Shown in pieces: positions 1 to 10,974 of a DNA stretch of 64,000 nt. The notes below the pieces were generated by a model. It was not told where the DNA came from, searched no databases, and saw only the letters and a list, made by a program, of their open reading frames with translations. Source of the stretch: Cerioporus squamosus (lineage: Eukaryota > Basidiomycota > Agaricomycetes > Polyporales > Polyporaceae); contig JABYQS010000183.1 of assembly GCA_022592435.1 (NCBI GenBank), positions 1 through 64,000 on the forward strand. The letters are read 5' to 3'. Positions within the stretch are counted from its first letter, which is position 1. Every line of letters starts with the position of its first letter. The position numbers and the translations under genes are program-made.

Positions 1-1130
1 CTGTCAGTGCATGTACAATCTTTGGCGGTCTCCCGCTCGCAGACTACTTCCACACGTCGGCCGCTCGCAACCCACCATGAGCAATCAGCCACCCGTGAGC
101 TACATTCACCTGTCGTCCCCTCATGTTCCACGCCCACCACCCAGCTTGAAACCCAATCAACACCGTAAGCGCCCGCATATCTTCGCCATTGCCTTCATCC
201 ACAATACAGCTCAGCTCACCACCTCAGTGCGCTCAAGCCCACCTCTTGCACTCCATCTTGCAGTCCTGACAGCAAGCCCTCTCAACGGTCATTCCGGGAC
301 TACAATTCAACATCCAAACATACTGTACAACTGGCCTTGCAAATCGTTCAACCACTCATGGGTCACGGGCCCCCAATCTAGTCGTGATTTGGGTGCCTAT
401 CGCATGTCACTAGAAGGCTGGTCGGAACCACTCTCTGGGTGCTAAGACCCGGGGGCAGTGTGCTGTCATGTGCCCTATCTTTGGTGAGAATCTGGCTGGA
501 TGTCATAGTCACTGCGTTCCTAGTCTGTCCGAACTATTCGAAATGGTACAGTATGTAAGTATCATTAGAACACTTCCCATATTACAGTACTCTTTATCCA
601 TATCTGAAGTAGTGCCCACTTCTTGTACGCTCTGGCCAAGCTTCCCTGAGCCTGTGCCGTCTTGTAGAGCTGGGCCTCAGGTTTGACAAGGTCATCGCTC
701 TCCATGTCAAGCCATAGCCAGGGTGTTTGTGCCAAGCCAAGCTCCGCACACCACTATCTGTATTGTTCACCAACTGTCCCATCTCACATCATAATCCTAG
801 TACGCACAGCATTGAATTTGGCTTCTCAATGTTGTTGCATGACAATTCACTGCCCAGTAGCAGATTGGCTTTAGCACAATTCCAGAATACGGGTACAGGA
901 AGAGCAGAGTGCTACTGTGCACATCTCTGCCTCTGACAACTCCTATAGATGCTATGATGTTGTTGCAGCCCCCAAAGCAAGTGTAGCATTGAACTAGGTA
1001 GCTGACGGCCCGGTAGTACGACGCAGTGTCGATTATTGTGGGCGCTTAATGGTGCTGAGAGGTCATCGTGGGCGACCGTGCATTTGGGTGCTACGGGTCA
1101 GCTGAGAGGAGAAGGGTGTGCTGCTTTGCG
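1..1130. other. Gene-free left edge
   Basis: No open frame here has a recognisable domain or a spliced continuation. The DNA is visibly less GC-rich than the gene blocks to the right. The longest frame (11-445, plus) reads as low-information sequence. It may be old repeat or transposon debris, but no terminal repeat, transposase or polymerase motif was seen. Confidence 0.5.
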
Positions 1131-1173
1131 CGCGCGGTGTTGAACAAGCGGTTGACCACCAAACATAGCGCAC

Positions 1174-2701
1174 GAGCGGTCGACCGCTCGCTGCGATCAT
1201 CCAGAGGAGAACTGCGTGCTGCCGTGCCCGCGTCTATGCCGAATGAGCGGTTGACCGCCGAACATAGCACACGAGCGGTCGACCGCTCGTAACAATATAT
1301 ACTGGACGAACACTCGTAACGATATATACTGATCCTAACATTCAGTGGCCGTACGGCCATTTACGGTAGCTGGAAAGTGGCCAACAACGGTTATATACAC
1401 GGTGCAGCACGGGACATGTGCTGAGCATATGTTGATACCATACCTACTCGTGCAAATCTACATTGCGAGCAGCCAACTGCTCAGGACGAAGGATCGGTCT
1501 CATATCTCCCACTGCTCGTGACGCCCTGCTGGACATGTGCTGAGCATGTGTGGATACTATATCTACACGTCTGATTCTATGTTGCAAGCGGACGACCGCT
1601 CAACTGCTGCCCTTGGATATTTATCGACTCCTGCTAGAACACAGTATGCTAAGCTCTCTGTATGCTCCTCAGTGCATGGACACTCGTCTCAGAATAGTAT
1701 GGGCACACCTAACAGTCATAGGCAAATGTAGTCGAATTATGCCCTTCAGAGGACAGCCACATGAAAGCCCTCACCTGCGCACAGCCCAACCCTGACTGGG
1801 TTACAAAACTACCTGTGAGTTCATACTTGTAGGCAGCTTTAGTACCTCTGCTGTGAGTGGTCGACCACTCTGGACAGCACTTGGGCTGCTACAGTGCCCA
1901 TAATCACTGAAGCAATGCCGCAGAGCGGTCAACTGCTCGCAGCAGACATCCAGAGCTTGTTGATTGGCTGAGCACCTTCTATGGCCATAGAAGTTAGTGT
2001 AGAACACTCCCATAACCCTGTTCGGAGCGGTCGACTGCTCTGAACAGTACTTTGGCTGCTACAGTGCCCATAAGCACTGAAGCAATGCCGCACAGCGGTC
2101 GACCGCTCGAGATGGACATCCAGAGCTTGTTTACTGCCTGAACACCCTCTCTGGCCATTCAAATTGGTGTGGAACAGTCCCATACACCCTCTCTGAGCGG
2201 TCGACCGCTCTGAACAGTACTTTGGCCGCTACAGTGCCCATAATCACTGAAATAATGCCGTACAGCGGTCGACCGCTCGCAGCAGACATCCGGAGCTTGT
2301 TTACTGCCTGAACACCTTCTGTGGGCAATGAAATTAATGTAGAACACTCCCATACACCTGTTCAGAGCGGTCGACCGCTCAGAATACAACTTGGGCTGCT
2401 ACGGTGCCCGTAATCACAGAGTCAATGCCGCAGAGCGGTCGACCATTCGAAATGTACATCCCGAGTTTTTTGACTGCATGAACAACTTCTGTGGCTCAGG
2501 ATATTGGTGTAGAATACTCTCCTACACCCCTTCTGAGCGGTCGACCGCTCAGAAGGCGACTTGGGCTGCTACGGTGGTTCTACCGCTGGCGGATCACAGC
2601 GAGTATATGGCCACTCATTTCCTGTTGCGAGCGGTCGACCGCTCGATGCCTATTGTGAGCGGTCGTCGGCTCATTTCTGGTCACGAGCGGTCGTCCGCTC
2701 G
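1174..2701. repeat. Palindrome array, core GAGCGGTCGACCGCTC, partly in 170-bp tandem units
   Basis: A perfect 16-nt palindrome, GAGCGGTCGACCGCTC, or a near copy, recurs at about 1174, 1273, 1587, 1855, 1923, 2025, 2094, 2195, 2263, 2365, 2432, 2533, 2630, 2656 and 2686. Between about 1855 and 2550 the copies lie in a tandem repeat of 168-171 bp. Each unit carries two palindromes about 68 bp apart, separated by a conserved stretch containing 'tgctacagtgcccataat'. Outside that block the palindromes are scattered. Most variants keep the GTCGAC centre. The sequence resembles a satellite or a clustered binding site; nothing coding was seen. Confidence 0.85.
1788..1805 (+). repeat. Left copy of an AACCC-n5-GGGTT element
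   Basis: AACCCTGACTGGGTTACA is itself an imperfect inverted repeat (AACCC/GGGTT). It recurs in direct orientation at 2811-2828, with similar flanks (preceding 'cagcc' and following 'ctacct'/'atacct'). The two copies bracket the 170-bp array. Confidence 0.6.
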
Positions 2702-2810
2702 GTCACTAGTCATGCCTACATCCCCTCCGCTTCCACAATCTATGCTCTCCAGCAGCCCGACCGCTCCCAACGTACATTGAGCCGGATAAGGGTCACCCTT
2801 ACCTCAGCCT

Positions 2811-2828
2811 AACCCTTACTGGGTTACA
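2811..2828 (+). repeat. Right copy of the AACCC-n5-GGGTT element
   Basis: AACCCTTACTGGGTTACA lies 1,023 bp from its left partner, in direct orientation. Similarity to BTB coding sequence stops about 15 bp to its right, so this may be an insertion or rearrangement edge. Confidence 0.6.
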
Positions 2829-2838
2829 GAAATACCTA

Positions 2839-3045
2839 TCAATCAACGGTTTCCTCGTCGCTCGGTCCATGGGGGACGAGCAGTGAGTGCTGGAACATGC
2901 CAGCGAAGAACTCAGCCCGGAGAGCGAGCACGCCCTGGTGAACTCGGAAAGCCACATTGCCCTGCGCAATGACGACTAAGTTCCCGTCGAAGAACCAGAA
3001 CGTCGGGTCCCTCTCCACGTGGACGAAGGTGTTTGTCGTCGCCAT
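2839..3045 (-). pseudogene. Truncated BTB gene (5' part of exon 1 only)
   Basis: The frame starts MATTNTFVHVERDPTFWFF and continues with the BTB core FRVHQGVLALRAEFFAGMF, closely matching residues 1-71 of the intact BTB gene at 10975. It then runs into non-homologous sequence and stops after 68 residues. The rest of the BTB fold and all of exon 2 are missing. The N-terminal TFADED repeats of the intact gene are reduced to one motif. About 370 bp upstream is conserved with the intact gene, so this is a broken duplicate, not a distant homologue. Homology ends near the AACCC/GGGTT element at 2811-2828, which suggests truncation by rearrangement at that edge. Confidence 0.8.
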
Positions 3046-3430
3046 GTCCTTCTACTGTCAGTTCGGACTTGACGTAGGTCGACACGCTCGGATTGCGCGT
3101 CCGAGAGAATGGTGTGTTGCAGGCGAGAGAAAACCGAGACGACGTAGTCGAACGATCTGGCAAATCGTCCGTCAGTGTGGACTGGCTGGCAGCAATCACG
3201 CAGTCATAGACATGTACCGACCTAGCGGATTGGTGGTAGTGGTGGTGGTGGTGGACGACAAGACGTGTGCGACCAGGAGGGCGGGTCGAGTACGGGATGC
3301 AGCAGCCTATATACGTGTAACGGACGCATCACGGCGAAGTCGAGAAGGCGTCACACATGTTGCGCGAGTCGTCACTGCAGGCTCAGCTACTGCACCAGAC
3401 CGCTGCTTGAGCCGAGTTCTGCGACGATAC
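3046..3430 (-). promoter_or_regulatory. Duplicated BTB upstream region with TATA
   Basis: Read on the minus strand, this block matches the 5' flank of the BTB gene at 10975 almost end to end. It includes a TATA-like ACGTATATA motif near 3310-3320, the 'acatgtgtgacgccttctcgactt' region (long match, 3340-3362) and the segment before the ATG. A GGT/GTG triplet run at 3233-3252 lies inside it. The gene it served is truncated. Confidence 0.6.
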
Positions 3431-4390
3431 ATGTACAGGCTATGCGTGCAACTTCGACATATGTTTTCTGTCGTTCATGGCTCTCGTCGAGTACGATGCA
3501 ATCCGCCTCATGGGCCCAGGGCAGCCAGTGTGATCCGGAGGTGAAAAAACATTCTGTCGGCTTGAACTGCAGCCATCGGATGTTCTGCGAGGACGTATGA
3601 CAGGAGGAGACTCGTGCGGTAGACCCCGGGAGAAGTGAGAGTAAGGGACCCGTTCGCACAACCGGAACTGGTGATGTCGAGAGCGACTGTGGTTGTCAAC
3701 TTACAACAACTCCCTGCGTAGATGAGAGCTGCTGCCGCTGACTGAGGGTATGAAGAGCCGTGATGTCCGAGGGAAATCAGGGTTAAATGGCCCCGTCCTG
3801 CCAGAAGCTGGGCTTGGTCGGTGCGCGTCCGCGAGGTATAGATATCCGAGACTGCAGTGCCAGTAATTGGTATAATCTCCAACCAGAGTCCAAGTTGCGA
3901 CAGACCACATAGAACAAGGTTGTTCTGCGAGACAAGGAGACCAGTCAAGTTATTGAAGACCAAGGCGCGACTAAGCGTGCGGCGACGACTCCGACTCCGA
4001 CTAAGTCAGTTCTGCTTTACGATGCGCTGCAAGTAGATGCATACTGCTTCACTTACCGTCATTGATATTGTCCATCTCCCTTGAAATGGGAAGAAACAGA
4101 ACTTTGTGGCGTAAACGAGAAGGAAGGAAATGAGGGTTAAGATCAAGAACCGGTAAGAAAACGAAAGTAGATTGGAAGAACAAGGCGGTGGCCTCGCCAG
4201 CCACCGGGACAAACATGACCAAACAAAGGATCAGTCAGATCACACGCGCGTAGACCGTCTTCAACATCGACGACGACGACGACCACGGCGCACACGACGT
4301 CCACGACCCTCCACACGTTCTACTCGCTGTGAAACTTGTCCTTGACACCGTCTACTTTCCTGGGGATCCGCCACCTCCGCCGTATCCGCC
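3431..4390. other. Intergenic, upstream of the MUB1-type gene
   Basis: No supportable gene. Minus-strand frames at 3508-3963 and 4006-4212 lack a convincing start, and the latter has no ATG. A short GAC triplet run lies at 4268-4282. The stretch just before 4391 should contain the promoter and 5' leader of the MYND gene; no clear TATA box was seen. Confidence 0.5.
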
Positions 4391-7345
4391 ATGCGGGAGT
4401 CCAACTTTGCGTTCCCCGCGCAGAACCGCGCCTCGGTGTGCATATCTTCGCAACTCTACGACCGACGAGGTGAGTAGGCCGTTCCGAACGATGAGCTCGA
4501 GCAAAATACCGATGTGGCCATACAGCACTCGACACGAACTCATCACTCCCCTTGTTCAACTCGCTCACACATCTCGTCTATCTCACGTCAACCTCCCCCC
4601 GAATACGCGAGATCATGACCATGGACGGCGGGCTCGAACGTCTGGTGCGCATTTTACATGACTTCTGCCTATCGCCGCCACCCCCGGACAACCCTGCGAT
4701 CTTCTACGGCCTGTCGCCGCCCGGTTCGCACCCGCCAAAGCCCGTCCCGACACTACTCCCCAAATCATACGACAAACACGCGGCGTATCGCTTCTCGTTG
4801 GCATTCCAATGCATCGTGAACATCGGCGTGCGCGGGAGCGAGCCCATCCGGAGTCGCGTGGTCCAGGCGGGCACGCTGGAGGTCGTTGGTTGCATCCTCG
4901 AGGCGTGGCTCGCGAGCAAAGGGTTCGCTGTCGGACCCAGCGTCGCTGCAAATGGCATGCCGCGGGAGACCAGGGAGCAGCGGATGGCGAGGAGACAGGC
5001 GCAGTCCGAGATGCGTCAGCGACAACAAGCTGCGGAGTTAGCTCGGGCATTGGAGCGGCAGATCGCTGCTGACCGACGCACCATTCGGCCAGCGGATACT
5101 TCGGCGCAGAGCGCAGATACATCACAAGAGGTGCGTCGTTGAACCCGTTCGTGGCGTTGCGATTGTCTGACGCATGATCAACCGCAGGAACCGATGCAGA
5201 CGGAACAGGCAACACCCAGCGCCTCGCGCGCACAGGATACCGACACTTCTGCCGACACCTCGACCAACGCGACCCCGAACGGGTCGAACACGCCAACGGG
5301 CACGGTCGTGGTACCCGGTCGAGACCGCAGTGGGACGATCATTGCACGTCCCGTGTGGGATCAACCCACGACTGCCGCGCGTCGGCCACATCGATCGAGA
5401 CTCGCCGTCCCCGATGTCTCGGCTGGCCCATCGACGTCGACGTCGGCTGCAAACTCGCGCCCCGAGACGGAGACAGAGGACGACGGCGATGTGGACATGG
5501 ACACGTCGCGCGAGGGCGACGCACCCTCCCCCTCACCCGAACGCCAGACAGACACTGGCACGATCCGCGCGACGCACTCGCGACGTGCGGTGGGTATCGT
5601 GACCGACGCGACGGCGCCGACTGCGACTGCGGGGCTCGACATGCCCTCGGACGCGCACATCATCATCAACGACGAGGGCGGGGTGGAGGACGGGATCGTA
5701 TCGCTGGAGACGAACGACGACTTTGCGATGGGTGCGCCCCCCGGAGCTCCTGGTGCGCTCGAAGGACCTCCACCCCCGCGGACGGTCGCTGATGGACATG
5801 CAGGGGCGGGCGAGAGGACTCCCCGCGCAGGGACTACTAACCTCCCCATGACAGCTGCGCGCACGCCAAACATAGGCAATTTCCTCACCCCTACGGCGGA
5901 CGCTGGTCGTATCACAGACATGGGCACCCCGGCACGGCAGAACACCATCCGCGCTGGCAACACTGGGAACAACGGCACGCCGAGCCATCATCACCACCAC
6001 CACCATCCTCGCGAAGTCGACTCAGGACCGTACCGCGACGAGGACGTGCTGCTCAGTCTGCAGCTGCTCGCATACCTTAGCAAGTACCCTCACTGTCGGC
6101 AGGCGTTTTACAAGCCGCGCACGAGCTTCCATCCTGCGACGGCTCAGCTCTCGAACGAGGGCAGGTACGGCCAACCGTCATCTTCGTCTTCAAGATCAGC
6201 GGCTGCGGCATCCTCCTCGTCGGCCGCGTCCACCTCTGGATCGAGCAGAGACGTCCACCCCTTAGTGAAGGCATTCAACAACGCTACGGGACGCGGCAAG
6301 GAGAAGGAACGCGCATCATCGTCATCTGCGACATCCGCCGCCGCGGGTGCGAGTTCGAGCTCGGCGGCCGGCCCGGCAGCTAATGGTGCGACTCCCCGGA
6401 TGACGAATGTCTTCGCGCTCGTCGAGCGGTTCACATATCGACATAGCTCGTCGGAGCTCGAGTCGCCCAACCCCCCACCCAGCTTACCGCCGGAGATCCA
6501 GTACTGGGCGGGCGTCATCATGCGAAACGCGTGCAGGAAGGACGACAGCAGAGGCGGGATCCGTCAGTGTGCGAACAGTACGTACCATCTCTGCTCCTTA
6601 TTGCGTGCGTGTACTGACGTAGCGTGTAGTGCTGTGCGGTCGGTGGGAACGTTTCCCACGGGAGTTCGCCAAGTGTCGGCGGTGTCGGAAGGCGAAGTAT
6701 TGCGGGAAGGAGTGCCAGAGCACGGCGTGGAGTGAAGGCCACCGGTTCTGGTGCAGCGCGAAGGACCCGGAGGACGATGGGGAGCACCACCATCACGGCG
6801 AGAGCTCGCGCTCGGCGAACGCGGCTGCGGGTGCCGGAGGGGCTACAGCGCGTGCGGACCGGGCGGAGAGGAGAGAGGCCCGGGAACGTGAGCGGGAACG
6901 GGAGAGGGACAGGCAGGCGAGGGCGGTCGCGGCGGAGGCACGGTTAGCGCAGGAGGGTGCTGGTGCGACTGGAACCCGCCCGCAACCCTCGACGGTCCGA
7001 ATCACTGCCAGTGGGAGCTCGACTGCGACGGCGGTTCCGACGCGGCAAGCACCAGCTCAGACTCAAGCACCCATCGGAACTGCGGCGTCGCCATCCAGGA
7101 ATCCGGTCCTCGCGGCTGCGCTGGACGGGTCGGGAACGTGGACGTATCGCCCGGGGAACGCTGTACCACCCGCGGCATGGCCGGAAGACGCGAATGCGAA
7201 CGCGGATCTGCAGCGGCGGGTCCTTGCGAGGCATCTCGCCTCGGCCGCGGAGCAGCGGGGAGGGGACGACAGCGGGATGGCGGGTCCGTCGCGCGAGGAT
7301 GGGGATGAGGCGGGAGGCGATGATGTGGACATGATGGTTGACTGA
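4391..7345 (+). CDS. MUB1: MYND zinc-finger protein of the MUB1/SamB family
   Basis: Four exons by phase: 4391-4469, 4526-5130, 5188-6577 and 6630-7345 (introns 56, 57 and 52 nt), giving about 929 residues. The start is fixed by the conserved family N-terminus MRESNFAFPAQNRASVCISS, followed across intron 1 by ALDTNSSLPLFNSLTHLVYL and TSTSPRIREIM. The long middle is disordered, rich in Ser, Thr, Ala and Pro, with seven His near residue 495. The MYND finger spans intron 3: Cys 689, 694, 707, 710, 716, 720, His 729 and Cys 733. A low-complexity Arg/Glu/Ala tail follows, ending in an acidic DDVDMMVD. Known for the family: yeast Mub1 works with the ubiquitin ligase Ubr2 and Rad6 in turnover of Rpn4, and Aspergillus SamB affects morphogenesis. 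Here the function is inferred from family only; the gene looks intact. Confidence 0.92.
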
Positions 7346-8997
7346 TTGGACGTACATGTGCGTTTCGACCGCGCTCTTAAGTCTTGAGTCGCCTCACTTC
7401 CTTGGCGGATGTCGCGTCGGACACTGACTACCCCTCTCGTTTGCCACCTCTCCTACATCTCCCCCTCCGCGTCCTCCTCATAAATCACACCAACATCAAC
7501 GTTTACTCATTGTCATCCTCATAGACGGTCCGGCCCACGTCCAACGTTCTTGTCCCTGATCTCCCTCCGTCATTGTCCATGATCCTTGCTGTCGCATACG
7601 CGTGTCCATACCTCCACCACCCACCGGCCGGCCCCGTCCCAACCCCTCGTCCTACCCAAAGCACAACTGCAATTCCATCCCGCCGTCGCGGTTGGTTCCG
7701 ACTCGCGCGTCCCGTCTCGTCATCGTCTCGCATCGATTCCCGTGCTCACACCCCGTCCACTCGTCGCTCGCCACCGTCGCTCGTCGTTTGTCACCCCGCA
7801 ATGTAGTCTATTACCCCCACACGTTCTATACCAGACATCGAGTAGTAATGTGAACGTCCTTGGTTTTCGCATATCCGTTATACGGCGTGCGTCGGTTGCC
7901 GATGATACGGTGCGTGATCTAGTAACGGTCTTCGATGCTTGTCATTTGTCAAGGATTCGGACGGTGTTCGAGGTCGAGGACGGGTGTGTGGATCTTCAGC
8001 TGTTCGACGTCAGCAGCGCGTGCACTGAAATACTTCATTTTGAACAGGGCTCCCTCTTTTTGGGATCCCGTCAGATGGTAGCGGGAATCATGATCGAAGT
8101 GTTGGTCGTTGGGCAAGATGTGTCGTGCGTCGTGCGTTCGGAGACTTGGGTGGTGGCGGACAAGGTCGGTCGTGTGTCGAAGTATGGTATGCGGCTTGTT
8201 AGTTGGTTCGACAGTTACTGAACGAGCTTTCCTCTAGACAGGACTGCCTCCTGCGGACTCTGTGGCCCTCCATCACAGCTGCAGGAGATGTCCTTCGATC
8301 CCTGGGAAGCCATGATGATGCGGAGCCTCGCACCTCCCCGGCACATACGCAGGTGCGTTATCCCTGAAGAGATAGTGCCAGATTGTCAGGCCGAGATGGA
8401 GTGACTTCCTTTGCAGTGCCGTTATAGAGTGGTGATGACCGTCGTCGCGTCGAAGTGGAAGAAGGTTCAAGGTTCCCAGACGACGACTCGCGCGAGTGCA
8501 CACTCCTAATACCGTCCTCTCACAAAGAAGAACGCTCGGCGTAAGATATCGACAGGTGGCTTCGCGATCTGTCAAAGGCCAAGGTCAGGTGCGCTCTCTA
8601 TCGCCGCATTTCGAAAGCAACTCATGACCGCAGGGCCTCGAAGTGCTGATATGTGAGAGGAACGACCCCGCACAGTCGCAGTGGAAGATGAGGAAGAAAG
8701 CCAGCGCGCCCCCGCAGTGATTGTAGGGCGTAGCGATGGGCATTTCGGATCTGTACGAAGCGCACTCCTGGCGCACTCCTGGCGCACTCGACCCCTCATA
8801 GTCGATGCGTACGCCGTGCGGGCGTGAGTTCTCTTCCGCTGCTCGACCTCCTCTTCCCCTGAACCGCGGTGTCTGTCGTGCGTCTTCGATTGAGGTCTGT
8901 CGGTCGCCCCTCATGTGCTGAGGATTGCCTGTTGATGGACTTTTCCTGTCACCAGTGTCGTTGACCGGTTGGACTACGTTTGTCGGCATACAACAAC
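7346..8997. other. Intergenic, no clear gene
   Basis: This holds the 3' flank of the MYND gene and the 5' flank of the membrane-protein gene at 8998. A 211-codon plus frame (7586-8221) and a 144-codon minus frame (8585-9019) were considered, but neither has a recognisable domain or coherent splice structure. A short direct duplication 'ctggcgcactc' occurs at about 8767-8788. Confidence 0.45.
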
Positions 8998-10330
8998 ATG
9001 GGGGCTCCTTCACGCGCAAGCCAGACGGGGACCGTCATACCAGCGCTCCCAACATCCCCAGTTGAAGGTGCGCTCGGTGGTTGGATAGGCTACCCGATAC
9101 ATCGACGCGGCTGATACGTCGTCGTTCAGCGACCAACGCGCGTGTGCCTACCATCTCAAACAGCTTCGCAGCCAGGCCGACGACCTACACTATCGCAGAA
9201 GGCGCCCCACTGGCAGGCCATCCCTCAGGAGTGACCGCCTCGGAACCTAGGCCGTCGTCCTCTTATCAAGTCTTGGCCGACTTGCCATCAGGCGTCATCT
9301 TCGCAGCCCGCCAAAACGATATGGCCACGACGGAGACGCAGACCGTAACGGAAACCGAGATCATCTCGGACAGGTGGTCGGCTTTCGCATCCTCTCAATA
9401 CACGGTGGTCGAGACGAGAACCGAGGTTGTCATACGCAGCCTGAGCGTCTCAGTCGTCGTGTCCTCCGTGGTCGTTCAGGGGACTGGGTCGTCCGCATCC
9501 TCCACATCAGCATCTTCACCTTCCCCTTCTCGAAGCATGCATGTGCCTGTGATTGTCGGCGGCGTATGTGGTGGCCTAGTACTGGTGCTGATCGTGGTCG
9601 CGCTCTGCTTCCTGCGGCGTCGACGCTCAAGACTGCGCCGCAACGGTCAGTGTTATTGGTCCGAAAATCGTTCATACAGGATCGCTCACACTCTTTCTCA
9701 GGCGAATCATGGTCCGCTATACAGGAGATAGACCCGCTTGATCGTCGCGTCTCGCTGGTCAGTCCCCGACCTGCGTCTGTTACTACTGTGGCTTCAGAAG
9801 ACTAATGCGACTATTACGAACCCACGCTCCGCACGTCAAACAGGGCGGTCGCCTCCTCCTCCTCCTCCTCCTCCTCCTCCTCCCCCTCCCTCTCCTCCTC
9901 CCCCGAGCCAGTTCCCCCAAAGCCGGCGGACGACGATCCGCTTTCGGGTCACACTCTCGGCGGTCAATTTGAAGAACATGCTGCTCTACCGGATTCATCG
10001 CCCTCTCCGCATCCGCAGACACATACGGGTGCTCCAGTTCGACCGCGGGAATCGCCCGAGGCCGCGGCTGAGTACCGGACACCTCAGATTCTTGGTGCAA
10101 CGCCACTCTTGCTCTCGACCGAGGGTGGGCGGACAGTATTGTACGCACCCGTCGAGCTAGGAACAAGCAGGACCCCCTTGAGACTGCCTACGCTCCTCCG
10201 ACGACACCCAACAGGGGGTCCTACCAGTTATGTTTCCTCCGGCGGTCGGGGCGAGATTGACTCCGGGATGAGGATACATGACGACGATCCGTGCTTGGAT
10301 GTTCCGCCGCCTTCGTACACGACTGCATGA
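8998..10330 (+). CDS. Single-pass membrane protein, Mid2/SKG6-like architecture, with an in-frame stop
   Basis: Exons 8998-9067, 9130-9645 and 9702 onward (introns 62 and 56 nt) join in phase. The product has a Thr/Ser-rich outer part, with repeats such as TVTETEII and VVETRTEVVIRS, then one transmembrane helix near residues 160-185 (VPVIVGGVCGGLVLVLIVVA) and a basic stop-transfer RRRRSRLRR. The cytosolic part reads VSPRPASVTTVASED and then meets TAA at 9803. The same frame continues after it with DYYEPTLRTSN, a poly-Ser run, and a Pro/Ser-rich tail ending DVPPPSYTTA at 10330, which is typical of such proteins. Either an unusual intron removes the stop (for example 9775-9843, donor GTCTGT) or the gene is truncated at 229 residues. 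No signal peptide is visible at this start, so an upstream exon is possible. Function unknown; a wall or surface sensor is a guess from architecture. Confidence 0.65.
9847..9900 (+). repeat. CCT/TCC triplet microsatellite in coding sequence
   Basis: A pyrimidine triplet run encodes the poly-Ser stretch in the cytosolic tail of the membrane protein. It is a likely length-variable site. Confidence 0.8.
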
Positions 10331-10599
10331 TGCAGTCCTGTCGGCTGACGTGCGGTATCGTCGGTTTTATGCTCGCGAGGTGCGTAGGGCTCAGCTTTGG
10401 TCGAGTTAGTATGCTTCACATGCTAACTGGACTAGGGATCGACGCAAGTGATTATCAACTTGACACCCGAGAGGGTACGAGCCTGACCGGATATGCCCTG
10501 CCTAAACGACGAGGCAGGTTGTACCAAATTTGACGAGAACTATATATGAAAGAGACGGAAAGAATCTCAAGTTCCACACCTAGCCTATGCAGATATCTC

Positions 10600-10974
10600 C
10601 TCTAGGTAGGCAGGACTCTGATACCAAGCAGCGGTATGGTGCAGTAGCTGCAGTCGTGCGACATGTGTGACGCCTTCTCGACTTCTCGAGTTCACCGTTA
10701 CACGTATATACGCAGCTGCATCGTGTACGCCCGCACTCAACCCGCCCTCCTGACCGTCCCACACGTCTTGATGTCCACCACCACCGCCGATCCGCCATCC
10801 GCTACTAGGTCGGTACATGTCTATGACTGCATACTTACTGCTATCCAGTCCACGCTGACGGAAGATTTGCCAGATCGTCTGACTCCGTCGACGCCTACAG
10901 CGCACCATTTTCTCCCACACGCAATTCGAGCATCGAGCATGGTCGACCTACGTCAAGTCCGCACCGACAGTACT
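10600..10974 (+). promoter_or_regulatory. BTB gene upstream region with TATATA at 10705
   Basis: A TATA-like CACGTATATACG lies at 10701-10712, about 265 bp before the chosen ATG. The whole block is conserved, inverted, at 3046-3430. The ATG at 10939, in frame and 12 codons upstream of the chosen start, is not conserved in the duplicate (GTG there), whereas the ATG at 10975 is; that decides the start. A second TATATA at about 10542 is not in the conserved block. Confidence 0.55.

Noticed and set aside
1174..2701. Regularly spaced repeats resembling a CRISPR array
   Set aside because: Spacing is irregular, the sequence between copies is itself repeated, and the genome is eukaryotic.
3508..4212. 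Minus-strand frames with a hydrophobic stretch (SYRFLILTLISFLLVYATKF)
   Set aside because: No ATG in frame for the hydrophobic part, and exons could not be joined with introns of normal size.
7586..8221. 211-codon plus frame after the MUB1-type gene
   Set aside because: Starts in the 3' flank, low-information composition at the N-terminus, no domain, no support from duplication.
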